Source of the DNA: Aminobacter ciceronei
GTDB lineage: Bacteria; Pseudomonadota; Alphaproteobacteria; Rhizobiales; Rhizobiaceae
Direction of reading: 5' to 3'
DNA length: 64,000 nucleotides
Assembly (NCBI RefSeq): GCF_014138625.1
Contig: NZ_JACJHY010000002.1
Span: 298,743 to 362,742, forward strand
The translations under genes were made by a program, and so were the position numbers. Shown here in pieces: positions 17,125 to 26,419 of this stretch (within the stretch, counting starts at the first letter, position 1; each line of letters begins with the position of its first letter). Under the pieces are notes generated by a model. That model saw nothing but the letters and a program-made list of their open reading frames with translations, did not search any database and was not told where the DNA came from.

Positions 17125-18237
17125 TCAAGGGGTCTGAAAAGTAATACCGTTCGGTCCCTTGCCGACTGTGTAGGTGCCGACGACCGACTGGCTTGCGACT
17201 GATATCCGCGAAACCGTGCCGTCGATGATATTGGTCACGAAAGCAAAGTCCCCGTCGCTGCTGACGGTCACCCCGTGCGCTCCCCGGCCGGTCCGAATTG
17301 TCTTGACGACCGTGTTGATGGCGGTATCGATGACCGAAACCGTGTCGTCCGGTTTCGCTTCCGTTCCCTGGTTGGCGACATAAACGAAACGGCCGTCGGG
17401 CGTTGCATGGACCTGGATAGGTGACCTTCCGACATCGATCCGCGCCGTCAACTCCCGCGTGACAGTGTCAATGACTGCCACCTGGTTCGCATCGCGAAGC
17501 GAAACGTAGACACGGCTGCCATCCGGGACGAATCCCACCTGAACCGGAGCGACCCCGACCGCGATCCTGGCTGTTTCTGCAAGCGTGGCGATATCGATCA
17601 CCGAGACAGTGCCGTCCTCGACATTGGCGACGTAGATCGACTTGCCGTCAGGACTCATTCGCAGGCCGTGCGGATAGTCGCCCGTGGCGATTGTCGCGAC
17701 GGCTTCGCCCTTTTGCAGATCGACCACCGAAAGAGTGTCGTCTTCGGAATTGGACACGTATGCGCGGTTGCCTTCGGCATCGGCGATGACATGGGCCGGG
17801 TGGGTGCCAACGTCGATCGAAACTGTCTGGGCGGAGGCGATGTCGGCCGTGTCGAGGACTATCAGCTTGCCGCCACCGGCTGCGCCCTTATCTCCGTCGC
17901 CGTCCTCGCTGCCACCATGGCCACCACCATCATGACTTTCGGTCCCTCCACCCGATGCGGAGATGCCTACCGCAAGCAAGCGGCCTCCTCGCGGGACGAA
18001 CTGCACATTGTGGGGTGTCAAATCGACAGGAATGATGTCGACCTTTCCGCTCTTCAGATCGATACGGCTGACTGTTTTGCCATATTCGTCGGCCGTGTAG
18101 ACGAAGCCTGAAGGTGTGGGCTCCGCCACAGCCGGACGTGCGAAGGACATCGCAATCGCCAGGCCAATGGATGCCGCCAGGGCGCTGAGGGTCACGCGAG
18201 AGGCATTTCGCGAAACCGATGCGGCAGTAGTTCTCAT
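17125..18237 (-). CDS. Exported YVTN-type beta-propeller protein
   Basis: The start at 18237 (MRTTAASVSRNASRV) has AAGGAGA upstream, giving 370 residues; an ATG 40 codons earlier lacks support. A signal peptide ends near PAVAEP. The rest is a series of about seven 40-residue blades with repeated motifs such as AYVSNSEDDTLSVVDL, IYVANVEDGTVSVIDI, VYVSLRDANQVAVIDT and VYVANQGTEAKPDDTVSVIDT. Blade 2 carries an inserted loop rich in Gly, Asp and His (SHDGGGHGGSEDGDGDKG) that could bind metal. Such periplasmic propellers act as scaffolds or binding proteins; the ligand is unknown. Confidence 0.85.
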   Translation of the reverse strand: MRTTAASVSRNASRVTLSALAASIGLAIAMSFARPAVAEPTPSGFVYTADEYGKTVSRIDLKSGKVDIIPVDLTPHNVQFVPRGGRLLAVGISASGGGTESHDGGGHGGSEDGDGDKGAAGGGKLIVLDTADIASAQTVSIDVGTHPAHVIADAEGNRAYVSNSEDDTLSVVDLQKGEAVATIATGDYPHGLRMSPDGKSIYVANVEDGTVSVIDIATLAETARIAVGVAPVQVGFVPDGSRVYVSLRDANQVAVIDTVTRELTARIDVGRSPIQVHATPDGRFVYVANQGTEAKPDDTVSVIDTAINTVVKTIRTGRGAHGVTVSSDGDFAFVTNIIDGTVSRISVASQSVVGTYTVGKGPNGITFQTP

Positions 18238-18416
18238 GGCTTTCTCCTTGTCGCCGCTAAAGTGACCAGGGGTGGGGCGGGGCCGGTGGCCGCACCGAGC
18301 CCGGTGGGTGCCAGAAACTGGCATGGCGATAGATGCCTTGTGCTCTTTGGTTCTCATGTCCGTGACTCCGTGGATTGCTGATGGTGGAGCGCACGAACCA
18401 GAACGGCAGCGCGCGC

Positions 18417-18833
18417 TTAGGCGATCGCGGAGACCTTGGGGGGCCGCAGCCGGAGCAGCACGTCACCCGGCAATGAGATGGAAGATGGGGCAAAGGCCGG
18501 CGGCTCGTTTAGCGTTGTGCCGATGACGATCTGCGCGGATACCGGGACGCAGATGGCGCATCCGGATGGCGAAACATGGCAACTGCCGTCGTCCCGCGCT
18601 CGGTCTTCTCCGCAGGACCCGACATGGCTGTGTCCGGTCGCAGGCTCGGCGTGAATGGTCTCTACGACATAGCGAATCTCATCAGCGGTAGCCGCTTGGG
18701 CGTGTCGGTCGTGAAACATGGTCGAAACGGCCATGAGGATGGCCATGGCAAGGGCGAGCCATCGCGACGCATCGAGTGCCCGCGTTCCAGCTCGCTCACT
18801 GGACTGCCCCAAAGGGATCGCACCGGATCTCAC
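18417..18833 (-). CDS. Hypothetical exported Cys-containing protein
   Basis: The longest frame starts with GTG at 18833 and gives 138 residues. It has one hydrophobic signal-like segment (WLALAMAILMAVSTM) followed by a periplasmic part with a cluster SCGEDRARDDGSCHVSPSGCAIC. The pattern resembles small periplasmic proteins in metal-resistance clusters, as do the proteins at 38360 and 55912 in this window. The true start may be further in. A candidate Fnr-type box lies 67-80 bp upstream. Confidence 0.5.
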   Translation of the reverse strand: MRSGAIPLGQSSERAGTRALDASRWLALAMAILMAVSTMFHDRHAQAATADEIRYVVETIHAEPATGHSHVGSCGEDRARDDGSCHVSPSGCAICVPVSAQIVIGTTLNEPPAFAPSSISLPGDVLLRLRPPKVSAIA

Positions 18834-18899
18834 CTGATTCCGTCCTCGGGATGTGCAAGTTATACGTCGACATCATAGAAGGAACGCCAAGGGTCCAGT

Positions 18900-18913
18900 T
18901 TGTCCAAGGTCAA
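18900..18913. promoter_or_regulatory. Fnr/FixK-like half-conserved box
   Basis: TTGTC-CAAG-GTCAA resembles the anaerobox TTGAT-N4-ATCAA, with one arm weaker. It is 67 bp upstream of the exported Cys protein start at 18833. The following bases (AAAGAGAGAACCGAATCCCG) are nearly repeated after the box at 22744. Confidence 0.35.
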
Positions 18914-18998
18914 AGAGAGAACCGAATCCCGAAAAAACAGGGTGGCGGCAGGACGCAACTGGTGACGGAAAGACGCAGCGATCAACCCCAACTCTGAT

Positions 18999-20435
18999 TT
19001 ACAGAAGAGGACCTGCCAGCCGCGCCAAGTTCTCGCCGATCTTGTGGGCGATCGTGCGCTTTTCCCAACCGTCGAACGTTAGCGTCTCGCTGGCGCCGAA
19101 GCAGCGGATTTGTTCGCGCCGCAGTTGAGCCGTGACGCCACGGTCAAAAGCAACAAAGCTTATTTCAGCGTTTAGGACAAAGGAGCGGATGTCGATGTTG
19201 CTGGATCCAAGCAGTGCGATCTCGTCATCAAATGTGACATGCTTGGCGTGCAGGAAGCGGCCCTTATAGAGATGCACTTGGATACCGGCCCGGAGAAGTT
19301 CGGAATAATAGGATCGCTGCGCGAATTTCACCAGAATGTGATCCGTCAGGTACGAAACCACCAGGTGGACTTCGACTCCACGCAACACCGCGGTCTTGAG
19401 CGCCTGCAGGAAGGCCTCGTCGGGGACGAAGTACGGGGTCGTGATGACGACACGCTCGCGCGCGCCGTGAACCAGCGCGGCCATGAGGTGTCCAACGCCG
19501 GCATCCGGGTAGTCGGGGCCGCTTGGCAGAACCTGCGCGACGACCCCGGCGTCGGGATGATGGTGCGGAAACAAGGCGGGCATGGCCAGTTCCTCGTCAG
19601 TTTCCATGAACCAGTCGGCGATAAAAACGGCTTGGAGTTCCGCCGTTATCGGACCGACCACTTGCGCGACCAGTTCTTCATTGGCGATGTTCCAGCTAGA
19701 CACGGCATTGGTGATGTTCTGCGAGCCAACATAGCCGACACGGCTGTCGATGATGGCAATCTTCCGGTGATTGCGCAGATCGGCGCGTGCCGACCTGCGC
19801 CGGAAAAGGCCGACCCGAAGTGCGAGACGAACCTCAACGCCAGCCGGGGCGAGCAGCTTCGACACCCGCTGCGCCCATTGCCGCGACCCGATGGCATCGA
19901 TCAGAACCCGGCACCTGACACCTCGTCTCGCGGCCCGGTCCAGCGAGTCCATTACGCGCCGGCCGGTCTCGTCGTCGGCAAAGATGTAGAACAGAAGATG
20001 GACTGTTTGTTGTGCCTGGTCGACGTCGGCGACGATTCGGTCGATCACGTCCTCATATTCGGAGAGAAGCTTGACGTCGTTTCCGGCGAGTGCCGGGAAT
20101 TGCCCGAGCTTTTCGATCAGAAGAGCTGGCCCTGCCAGTGTGCCCGGCAGGTCGGGACGGCGGCAGAAGCGGGAATGGGCAATCTCCCTGGACGCAGCCG
20201 CGAGGACGGCCGGCAATCTGACAAAGCGTTGGCGACGCCAGCGCGGGTAAGTAGGTCTTCCGATGAGAAGGTAGATGACAAGCGCCGGAATCGGCAGGAA
20301 AAATACCAGCAGAAGCCAACTCCGCGAGGCGTCGGGAGAACGCCGCAAGGGCACGACCACAATCATCACGCGGCGGATCGACCATTCAACCGCCAGGTAG
20401 GCGATCGCCCAGGCTTCGCCCCCAATGAACACCAT
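18999..20435 (-). CDS. Cardiolipin synthase (phospholipase D superfamily)
   Basis: The 478-residue protein has two N-terminal membrane helices with the linker typical of ClsA (SWLLLVFFLPIPALVIYLLIGRP), followed by two HKD motifs: NHRKIAIID near residues 221-229 and LHAKHVTFDD near 398-407, each followed by a GS-N (VGSQN, LGSSN). The enzyme condenses phosphatidylglycerol (or with a related donor) to cardiolipin at the inner membrane. It diverges from the CBS-BON gene, and the shared 211-bp region contains a clear Fnr-type box at 20513. An auxiliary copy on an island could help membranes under stress. Confidence 0.9.
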   Translation of the reverse strand: MVFIGGEAWAIAYLAVEWSIRRVMIVVVPLRRSPDASRSWLLLVFFLPIPALVIYLLIGRPTYPRWRRQRFVRLPAVLAAASREIAHSRFCRRPDLPGTLAGPALLIEKLGQFPALAGNDVKLLSEYEDVIDRIVADVDQAQQTVHLLFYIFADDETGRRVMDSLDRAARRGVRCRVLIDAIGSRQWAQRVSKLLAPAGVEVRLALRVGLFRRRSARADLRNHRKIAIIDSRVGYVGSQNITNAVSSWNIANEELVAQVVGPITAELQAVFIADWFMETDEELAMPALFPHHHPDAGVVAQVLPSGPDYPDAGVGHLMAALVHGARERVVITTPYFVPDEAFLQALKTAVLRGVEVHLVVSYLTDHILVKFAQRSYYSELLRAGIQVHLYKGRFLHAKHVTFDDEIALLGSSNIDIRSFVLNAEISFVAFDRGVTAQLRREQIRCFGASETLTFDGWEKRTIAHKIGENLARLAGPLL

Positions 20436-20512
20436 CGCCGTTGTCCTTCCCGCTTTCTATGCTCTCTCTCAGCCGCAATCGCCCTAGCTGCTGGTAAATC
20501 AGCCGCGTTTCC

Positions 20513-20526
20513 TTGACGTGTATCAA
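20513..20526. promoter_or_regulatory. Fnr/FixK/Dnr-type box between cls and the CBS-BON gene
   Basis: TTGAC-GTGT-ATCAA keeps both TTGA and TCAA arms at the correct six-base spacing. Its centre is 84 bp from the cls start and 127 bp from the CBS-BON start, so it could serve either or both. The match was found by eye against the family consensus TTGAT-N4-ATCAA. Confidence 0.6.
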
Positions 20527-20646
20527 GAAACCTTCCGCGATCCCGAGCTAGTCTGCCTCTTACCGGGGGCGCGGCTTGAAACGGTGAGTGGCAACGTCGG
20601 TTACGCGACGCCGAGAGCAAATTCCATACGCTTAGGGATCAGGCAG

Positions 20647-21309
20647 ATGAAGGCAAAAGACGTGATGACCGTGGACGTAGTCAGCGTTTCGACCGACCAC
20701 AGTGTCAGGCATGCAGCGCGGATAATGCTGAACCACCGTATCAGCGGTCTGCCCGTGATTGATGATGCCGGCCGCGTGGTCGGCATCATCACCGAGGGCG
20801 ATCTGATGCGCAGATCAGAACTTGGTGCCCAGGCGCTGGCGCCGGTCGATCGGCAGTTCAGCACGGAGGAGAACCACGCGGGCGCTTACGTGAAAAGCCA
20901 CAGCTGGAAAGTGGCGGATGTGATGACCTCCGATCCAGCCAAGGTCGACGAGGAAACGCCGCTGCCTCGAATCGCTGCGCTTATGGTGGAGCGCGGCATC
21001 AAGCGCGTACCGATGATGAAAGAGGAGCACCTGGTTGGGATCGTCAGCCGAACCGACCTCCTGCGTATTCTCATCACAGCGACATTCGACGCTACGGCGC
21101 CCGGTGATGACGCGATCCGTCGCAGCATCCTTACACGGCTGCGAGAAGACGCAGGCATCAAAGGAGGTGAGTTGGACCTTACCGTCGCCGACGGCCTGGT
21201 GCATGTATCGGGAGCGGTCTCCTCGCAAAGTGAGCGAGATGCCGTCCGCGTGGTTGCCGAGGGCGTAAGGGGCGTCAAGGGTGTCTTCGACCACCTGTCC
21301 CTTGCCTAG
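20647..21309 (+). CDS. CBS-pair and BON domain protein
   Basis: The start at 20647 (MKAKDVMTVDVVSVS) gives 220 residues; upstream codons in frame overlap the regulatory box and are not used. Residues 1-60 are the first CBS motif (KDVMTVDV, RISGLPVIDDAGRVVGIITEGDL), about 91-147 the second (VADVMTSDPAKV, VPMMKEEHLVGIVSRTDL), and about 155-218 a BON domain. CBS pairs bind adenine nucleotides and BON domains contact membranes or lipids, so a cytoplasmic energy-sensing role near the membrane is a reasonable inference. Divergent from cls. Confidence 0.88.
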   Translation: MKAKDVMTVDVVSVSTDHSVRHAARIMLNHRISGLPVIDDAGRVVGIITEGDLMRRSELGAQALAPVDRQFSTEENHAGAYVKSHSWKVADVMTSDPAKVDEETPLPRIAALMVERGIKRVPMMKEEHLVGIVSRTDLLRILITATFDATAPGDDAIRRSILTRLREDAGIKGGELDLTVADGLVHVSGAVSSQSERDAVRVVAEGVRGVKGVFDHLSLA

Positions 21310-21369
21310 CTCCACACAGGCGGCCGATGCTAGGCGAAAGCATCCTTCGAAAACCTGCCAGGTGACATC

Positions 21370-22698
21370 GTGAGCAACTCCGCCATACAAGACGACCTGG
21401 CAACGCTACAGCGGGAGACGTTCGACTACTTCATCCATGAAGCGAACCCCGCCAACGGCCTCATTCGCGATAAAACCGAAACGAACTGGCCCGCAAGCAT
21501 CGCCGCCACCGGCCTTGCGCTGGCCTGCTATCCGGTGGGCGTCGAACGCGGATTCATGAGCCGGAGCGCCGCCACGGAACGCACTTTGGCAACGCTGCGC
21601 TTCTTCTGGAACAGCCCGCATGGGCCGGCGCCGGACGCCACGGGACATCGCGGTTTTTACTATCACTTCCTGGATATGCAGACCGGCCGGCGAGCCTGGC
21701 AGTGCGAGCTGTCGACCATTGACAGCACCTTTTTGTTGGCCGGCGCGCTGGCCGCGGCGGCGTTTTTCGATGCGAACACGCAAGCCGAAGCCGAGATCCG
21801 CACATTGGCCGATGCGCTCTATCGCCGAGCCGATTGGCGCTGGGCGCAGGACGGGGGAGAAACCGTCAGCCACGGATGGACACCCGAGCGCGGATTCCTG
21901 AAGTACCGCTGGGAAGGATATGATGAGGCACTTTTGCTCTATGTCCTGGGGCTCGGCTCGCCGACGCATCCTCTACCCTCGACCAGCTACGCGGCCTGGA
22001 CGGCCACCTTCCGCTGGGAGCACTGCTACGGCTACGACTACCTCTATGCGGGACCGCTGTTCGTCCATCAGCTCTCGCATGTGTGGATCGACTTTCGCGG
22101 TCTCCAGGATCCCTTCATGCGCAGCAAGGGAAGCGATTATTTCGAGAACAGCCGGCGCGCCACCCACGTCCAGCAACGCTACGCTATCGAAAACCCGCGT
22201 GGTTTCGACGGCTATGGCGAACATTGCTGGGGCCTTACCGCGAGCGAGGGACCGGGTCCCTCCACACTCAAGCTGAACGGTATCGAGCGCCGGTTCGAGG
22301 ACTATGTCGGGCGCGGCGTCCCGTATGGTCCCGACGACGGCACGCTGGCTCCCTGGGCCATCGTAGCCTCTTTGCCGTTCGCTCCGGAAATCGTCCGACC
22401 GGCGATCGCTTTCTGCATCCATCAGGCCAAGCTCAAGGCGGCCAACGCCTATGGCTTCAAGGCAGCCTTCAATCCGACGCACCCGGGATCGCCGGATAAC
22501 AACTTTGGTTGGTGGATCTCGCCTTGGCACTTCGGCCTAAACGAAGGCCCCATCGTCCTGATGATCGAGAACGAACGCAGCAGCCTGTTGTGGCGATTGA
22601 TGCGCTCATGCCCGCACATCCGCAGCGGCTTGCAAAGGGCGGGGTTCGAGGGCGGCTGGCTGACGGAGTTCCCGCAGGTTTCGAGCCAACCGGTTTGA
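21370..22698 (+). CDS. Stand-alone glycoamylase-family (PF10091-like) protein
   Basis: The GTG start at 21370 follows CAGGTGA and gives 442 residues without a signal peptide. Conserved pieces are LQRETFDYFIHEANPANGLIRDKT, GFYYHFLDMQTGRRAW, ELSTIDSTFLLAGAL, RWEGYDEALLLYVLGLGSPTHPL, FVHQLSHVWIDFRG and the end GFKAAFNPTH plus NNFGWWISPWHFGLNEGPIVLMIEN. This is the alpha/alpha-barrel domain also found at the C-terminus of cyclic beta-1,2-glucan synthases of rhizobia. Here it occurs alone and should be cytoplasmic, so an intracellular glucan is a likely substrate; this is inference. It follows the CBS-BON gene by 60 bp. Confidence 0.82.
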   Translation: MSNSAIQDDLATLQRETFDYFIHEANPANGLIRDKTETNWPASIAATGLALACYPVGVERGFMSRSAATERTLATLRFFWNSPHGPAPDATGHRGFYYHFLDMQTGRRAWQCELSTIDSTFLLAGALAAAAFFDANTQAEAEIRTLADALYRRADWRWAQDGGETVSHGWTPERGFLKYRWEGYDEALLLYVLGLGSPTHPLPSTSYAAWTATFRWEHCYGYDYLYAGPLFVHQLSHVWIDFRGLQDPFMRSKGSDYFENSRRATHVQQRYAIENPRGFDGYGEHCWGLTASEGPGPSTLKLNGIERRFEDYVGRGVPYGPDDGTLAPWAIVASLPFAPEIVRPAIAFCIHQAKLKAANAYGFKAAFNPTHPGSPDNNFGWWISPWHFGLNEGPIVLMIENERSSLLWRLMRSCPHIRSGLQRAGFEGGWLTEFPQVSSQPV

Positions 22699-22743
22699 AT
22701 CCATCCACCGGTCGCGGGCCGGCGCAATGGGGACCGTCCTGCG

Positions 22744-22757
22744 TTGTCCAAGATCAA
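22744..22757. promoter_or_regulatory. Orphan Fnr/FixK-like box in a convergent gap
   Basis: TTGTC-CAAG-ATCAA followed by AAGTCAGCACCGAATCCCG. The downstream sequence is nearly the same as after the box at 18900. It lies between the ends of two convergent genes, where a promoter has no obvious target, so it may be left over from a lost gene. Confidence 0.35.
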
Positions 22758-22830
22758 AGTCAGCACCGAATCCCGGCGAAAAACGATACCGGCTGAAGGC
22801 CTCATCGGAAGGCGCCGCCATGTTTGCTTT

Positions 22831-24048
22831 TCAATCTAACGTATCGCGCTCGGTCACGATCACGCCGTCCTTGACCCTGTCGCTTGGGTGCAGCACGACA
22901 TGGTCCCCGGCGGTGATGCCGGACTGCACCTCGGCCATTCGGCCGTTGCGCTGTCCGATCTTGATGGCAATGGCGCGTGCGGCGCCGTCTTTCACTGCGA
23001 AGACAGCCCAGTCCTCGCCTTTTCGAAAGAGAGCCGCGACCGGTACGGTCAGGACGTCCTCGGCTCTCCAGGTCGTGACATGCACGATCACCCGGTAATC
23101 GTGACCAAGCGGCGACCATGCTTCGGGAGGATCGACGAAATCGATGATCGTGCGGACCCTTTGCTCCTCGATGCCGAGCGCGGAGACCTTGACGAACCCC
23201 GCCGGGTCCACCCGTGTCACCTGGCCACGGATGGATGATCCGCCCCAGCCATCGATCCGGACAGGTGCGCCGGGCTTGATCCGGACAGCGTCGGTCGACA
23301 GAAGGTCGGCGACGATCTCGAGGTCGCGCGGATCGCCGATCTCGATCAGCGGGGCGCCTGCTTGCACCACCGCTTCGCTCTCCTGAATGATCTTCAGGAT
23401 ACGGCCGGTAACAGGAGTGCGCAGCTGGATGCAGCAGGCAGGATCTGATTCAACTAAGGCTCCGGACGGTTCGCCGAGTCGCGCCGCGACGCTGGCACGT
23501 TCGTTGCGCCGGACTTCGACCTGCGCCTTCGCGCTCGCCAAAGCAGCTTGATTGATTTCGACGTCGAATCTCGCCTTGTCCAGGACCTTGAGAGAGATCG
23601 CCTCGGTCCGCGCGAGCGCTTCCGCCCTCTGCAGTTCCGTGCGCGAAAATTTGAGCGCCGCCTCGATCCGGCGCGCTTCGGCTTCGGCGAGCGTAATTGT
23701 CGCTTCGGTAGCCGCCAGCGCCGCCTGCAGCTCTTCGTGCGTGCGGGCATCGTGAAAGCTTGGCACAGACGGTTGCATCACCGCCATCGTTTCGTCGACG
23801 GCGACCTGGTCCCCGACATGGCGAGGCGGAGAGATTCTGAGGACCTTTCCGGCGATTGGCGCAGACACAACATACACGTGGCGTACGCGTGTCTTGGCCT
23901 CGTCGTCGATCGTGACCTCCATGGGACCTTTCGCCACCGTTGCCAGATCCACTGCGACGGGCCGTGGCCACGCGAACCAGACCGCGCCGGCGGCCAACAC
24001 CGCAAGGGCCACAGCCCCTACGGTTCGCTTCATCGAAATCGTGCGCAT
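22831..24048 (-). CDS. Periplasmic adaptor (HlyD/MFP) of an ABC exporter
   Basis: The 405-residue protein has an N-terminal signal-anchor (VGAVALAVLAAGAVWFAW), a split biotinyl-lipoyl-like domain (VSAPIAGKVLRI near residue 62 and RTPVTGRILKI near 212) flanking a coiled-coil hairpin (residues about 100-200, rich in Glu, Ala, Arg), and C-terminal beta-barrel parts. It would link an inner-membrane ABC permease to the outer membrane. The gene starts 3 bp after the FtsX-like permease stop on the same strand, so the ATPase, permease and adaptor form one operon. Substrate unknown. Confidence 0.88.
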   Translation of the reverse strand: MRTISMKRTVGAVALAVLAAGAVWFAWPRPVAVDLATVAKGPMEVTIDDEAKTRVRHVYVVSAPIAGKVLRISPPRHVGDQVAVDETMAVMQPSVPSFHDARTHEELQAALAATEATITLAEAEARRIEAALKFSRTELQRAEALARTEAISLKVLDKARFDVEINQAALASAKAQVEVRRNERASVAARLGEPSGALVESDPACCIQLRTPVTGRILKIIQESEAVVQAGAPLIEIGDPRDLEIVADLLSTDAVRIKPGAPVRIDGWGGSSIRGQVTRVDPAGFVKVSALGIEEQRVRTIIDFVDPPEAWSPLGHDYRVIVHVTTWRAEDVLTVPVAALFRKGEDWAVFAVKDGAARAIAIKIGQRNGRMAEVQSGITAGDHVVLHPSDRVKDGVIVTERDTLD

Positions 24049-24051
24049 GGT

Positions 24052-26415
24052 TCAATCTCGCGTCTTGAGAACGGTGACAAGGTCCAGTCTGTTGATGCGC
24101 CGGCGTACGACGAGTGCGGAAAGCACGGCTGCGGCAATCACGATCGCGCTGGCGAAGACATAAGTGGGCTGCTCAACGACCAGGCGCACCCTCATCAATT
24201 CGCCGGCCAGGTTGGTTTGCATGATCCAGGCAAGGCCGTAACCCATGACCCAGCCCGGTGGCTGCGCGAGCAATGTCAGCAGGGCCAGTTCGAGAAGCAG
24301 GATGCGCAACACTTCTCCCCGGGTGAAGCCGAGGACACGCAGGCTGGCCAACTCGCGCGCGCGTTCCGAAAGCGAAATACGCGCGCTATTGTAGACGACG
24401 CCGAAAGCGATGACGGCTGCAAGGCCCGTGTAGATGCCTGCCATAGTTGTGATGAGCAAGGCGATCGCCTCGCGGAAATTCGCCAGCGAGACCCGCTGCA
24501 AAGCCAAACCGCTGACGACCGGCATACCTTTGACGGCGGCATAGAACATGTCGTGTGCGCTTGCGTCGAGGCTCACATTGACGCTGTTCACCGTCGGTGC
24601 TTCGCGCATGAGGCGGGCGAGCGCGTCGGCGTCCATCATGCCCCGGATGCCGAAATAGTCCTCGATTAGTGCGGTCACACGAAGAGAGACGGTCCGCCGC
24701 GTCCCTTCGAGCAGGTCGATCTCGACCGACTCGCCAAGCTCGACCCCGAGGACCTGAGCGAGCATGCTGGAAAGCGCCAAACCCATGTCCGGCAGCACGA
24801 CGGGTCGCAGGTCAGCGTCGATAATGCGATTGAGATCAGCGTTGAGCGGCCTGCCGCTGATCACGATTCGACGCTCGATAGTTCCGTTCCGTATGCGGAC
24901 CGGGACCTCCCGCGAGGGCTCAACTGCGAGAACACCCGGAAGCCGCGCGATCTGCATGATAACGTCCTGCGGGCGTTTTTCCACGAAGCTGACGGTGGCG
25001 TCCTGCCGATCGGCCAGGAAGAATGTCACATCGATGAGTTCCTCCATCGTATCGCGAGTAAAAAGCGAAACAACGAGGATCGCCGTCGCGAGCGCCATTC
25101 CGAGCATCGTGAATGAAGACCTGACCGGATGGCGCGTGATGTTGCGCAACATCATCATGGTCGGTTGCGAGACGAACTTGTCGAGCGTGAAATTGGCGGG
25201 CAGCAGCCGCCGAAAGCGCGGCGGCGCGGGTGGTTGCATCGCGACGGCCGGCGCCAGCCTCACGACATCACGAAGGGCGCGCAGAGCGCCTATTGCCGCG
25301 GCAATGAGGCTCAGCGCCGCGGCGACGACGTAGAGATCCGGGCTTCTGGTGAACACGAGAAACGGAAAATGGAAAAAGTCTCCGAATAGATTGGTAATCC
25401 GTATCCCCAGCCACGTGCCCGTTGCGGCGCCGATCACTATGCCGATGGCTGCGATGACCATGACGAACTTGAGGTAATGCGTGACGATGCTGGCGTTGCG
25501 GTATCCCAACGCTTTCATGAGCCCGATCTGCTCGCGCTCCAGCGCCACGAGTCGAGTGAGAGTGAGATTGACCAGGAATGCCGATACCAGAAGGAAAATT
25601 GGCGGCAGCGTCCGGCTCATATTGCTGAGCATGTCGAGTTCGTGGTCGAGCCACGCATGGGAGGTCTGGTCCTTCCGTCCGTGGGCTGCCCGTCCGCCGT
25701 AGCGGTCGAGTATCGCGTCGAGGCGCATGATAACATCGCGCTCGGAAGCGCCCCGCAACAGCTTCACCGCCACGGACGAAAACGCGTCATCGAGGTCGTA
25801 GACGCTGGCAAGTGCCCTCTCCGACATCCAGATGATGCCGAAGCGGCGGTCGTCCGGCATGATGTCGCCCGGCCCGACCGCGTAGATGAACTCGGGTGAC
25901 AAGGCGATGCCAACAACCACCAGTTCGCGCTTGCGGCCGTTCAATATTGCCGAGAAGCGGGATCCCGGCGTGAAGCCATGGGCTTTGGCAAAGCCCTCAT
26001 TGACAACGGCCTCGTCGGCCCGTCCCGGTTCCGGCGCGCGACCTTCTCTCATATAGAGCTGGTTGAGCGCGGGCTCGCCGAGCTCTGGCAGCGAAATGAC
26101 TTGTCCGGTGGCGGGCTCGGAATAGTTCGGTATGTCGAGCAGGGCGAGCTTGACGATGCGCGCGTCGACGCTGGCAACGCCTGAAATTTCCGCGATCTGG
26201 TCGACAAGGGTCCTCGGCGCGCGCCGCGCCGCGGCAAAGACGTCCGCAAACCTGTAGCGTTCGTAGTAGGCGGCACGCGTTTCGTCGAGGGACCGGTAGG
26301 AGCCGACAGCCAGAATGAGGGTCGCCACTCCGCCGGCAATGACGAGAGCGATCGCAAGCGCCTGGGCCCACAGCCGTACAAGATCCCGAAAGAGCTTTAT
26401 ATCCAGTGTGCGCAT
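24052..26415 (-). CDS. FtsX-like ABC transporter permease (duplicated domain)
   Basis: The start at 26415 (MRTLDIKLFRDLVRLW) lies 4 bp after the ATPase stop and gives 787 residues. The topology is one N-terminal helix, a periplasmic domain, three helices (about 260-395, with EREQIGLMKALGYRNASIV), then a second N-terminal helix and periplasmic domain, and three final helices with RARELASLRVLGFTRGEVLR. This two-module arrangement is the DUF214/FtsX-type permease of LolCDE/MacB-like mechanotransmission systems. It probably drives export or lipid/protein extraction together with the adaptor. Confidence 0.88.
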   Translation of the reverse strand: MRTLDIKLFRDLVRLWAQALAIALVIAGGVATLILAVGSYRSLDETRAAYYERYRFADVFAAARRAPRTLVDQIAEISGVASVDARIVKLALLDIPNYSEPATGQVISLPELGEPALNQLYMREGRAPEPGRADEAVVNEGFAKAHGFTPGSRFSAILNGRKRELVVVGIALSPEFIYAVGPGDIMPDDRRFGIIWMSERALASVYDLDDAFSSVAVKLLRGASERDVIMRLDAILDRYGGRAAHGRKDQTSHAWLDHELDMLSNMSRTLPPIFLLVSAFLVNLTLTRLVALEREQIGLMKALGYRNASIVTHYLKFVMVIAAIGIVIGAATGTWLGIRITNLFGDFFHFPFLVFTRSPDLYVVAAALSLIAAAIGALRALRDVVRLAPAVAMQPPAPPRFRRLLPANFTLDKFVSQPTMMMLRNITRHPVRSSFTMLGMALATAILVVSLFTRDTMEELIDVTFFLADRQDATVSFVEKRPQDVIMQIARLPGVLAVEPSREVPVRIRNGTIERRIVISGRPLNADLNRIIDADLRPVVLPDMGLALSSMLAQVLGVELGESVEIDLLEGTRRTVSLRVTALIEDYFGIRGMMDADALARLMREAPTVNSVNVSLDASAHDMFYAAVKGMPVVSGLALQRVSLANFREAIALLITTMAGIYTGLAAVIAFGVVYNSARISLSERARELASLRVLGFTRGEVLRILLLELALLTLLAQPPGWVMGYGLAWIMQTNLAGELMRVRLVVEQPTYVFASAIVIAAAVLSALVVRRRINRLDLVTVLKTRD

Positions 26416-26419
26416 CGGA

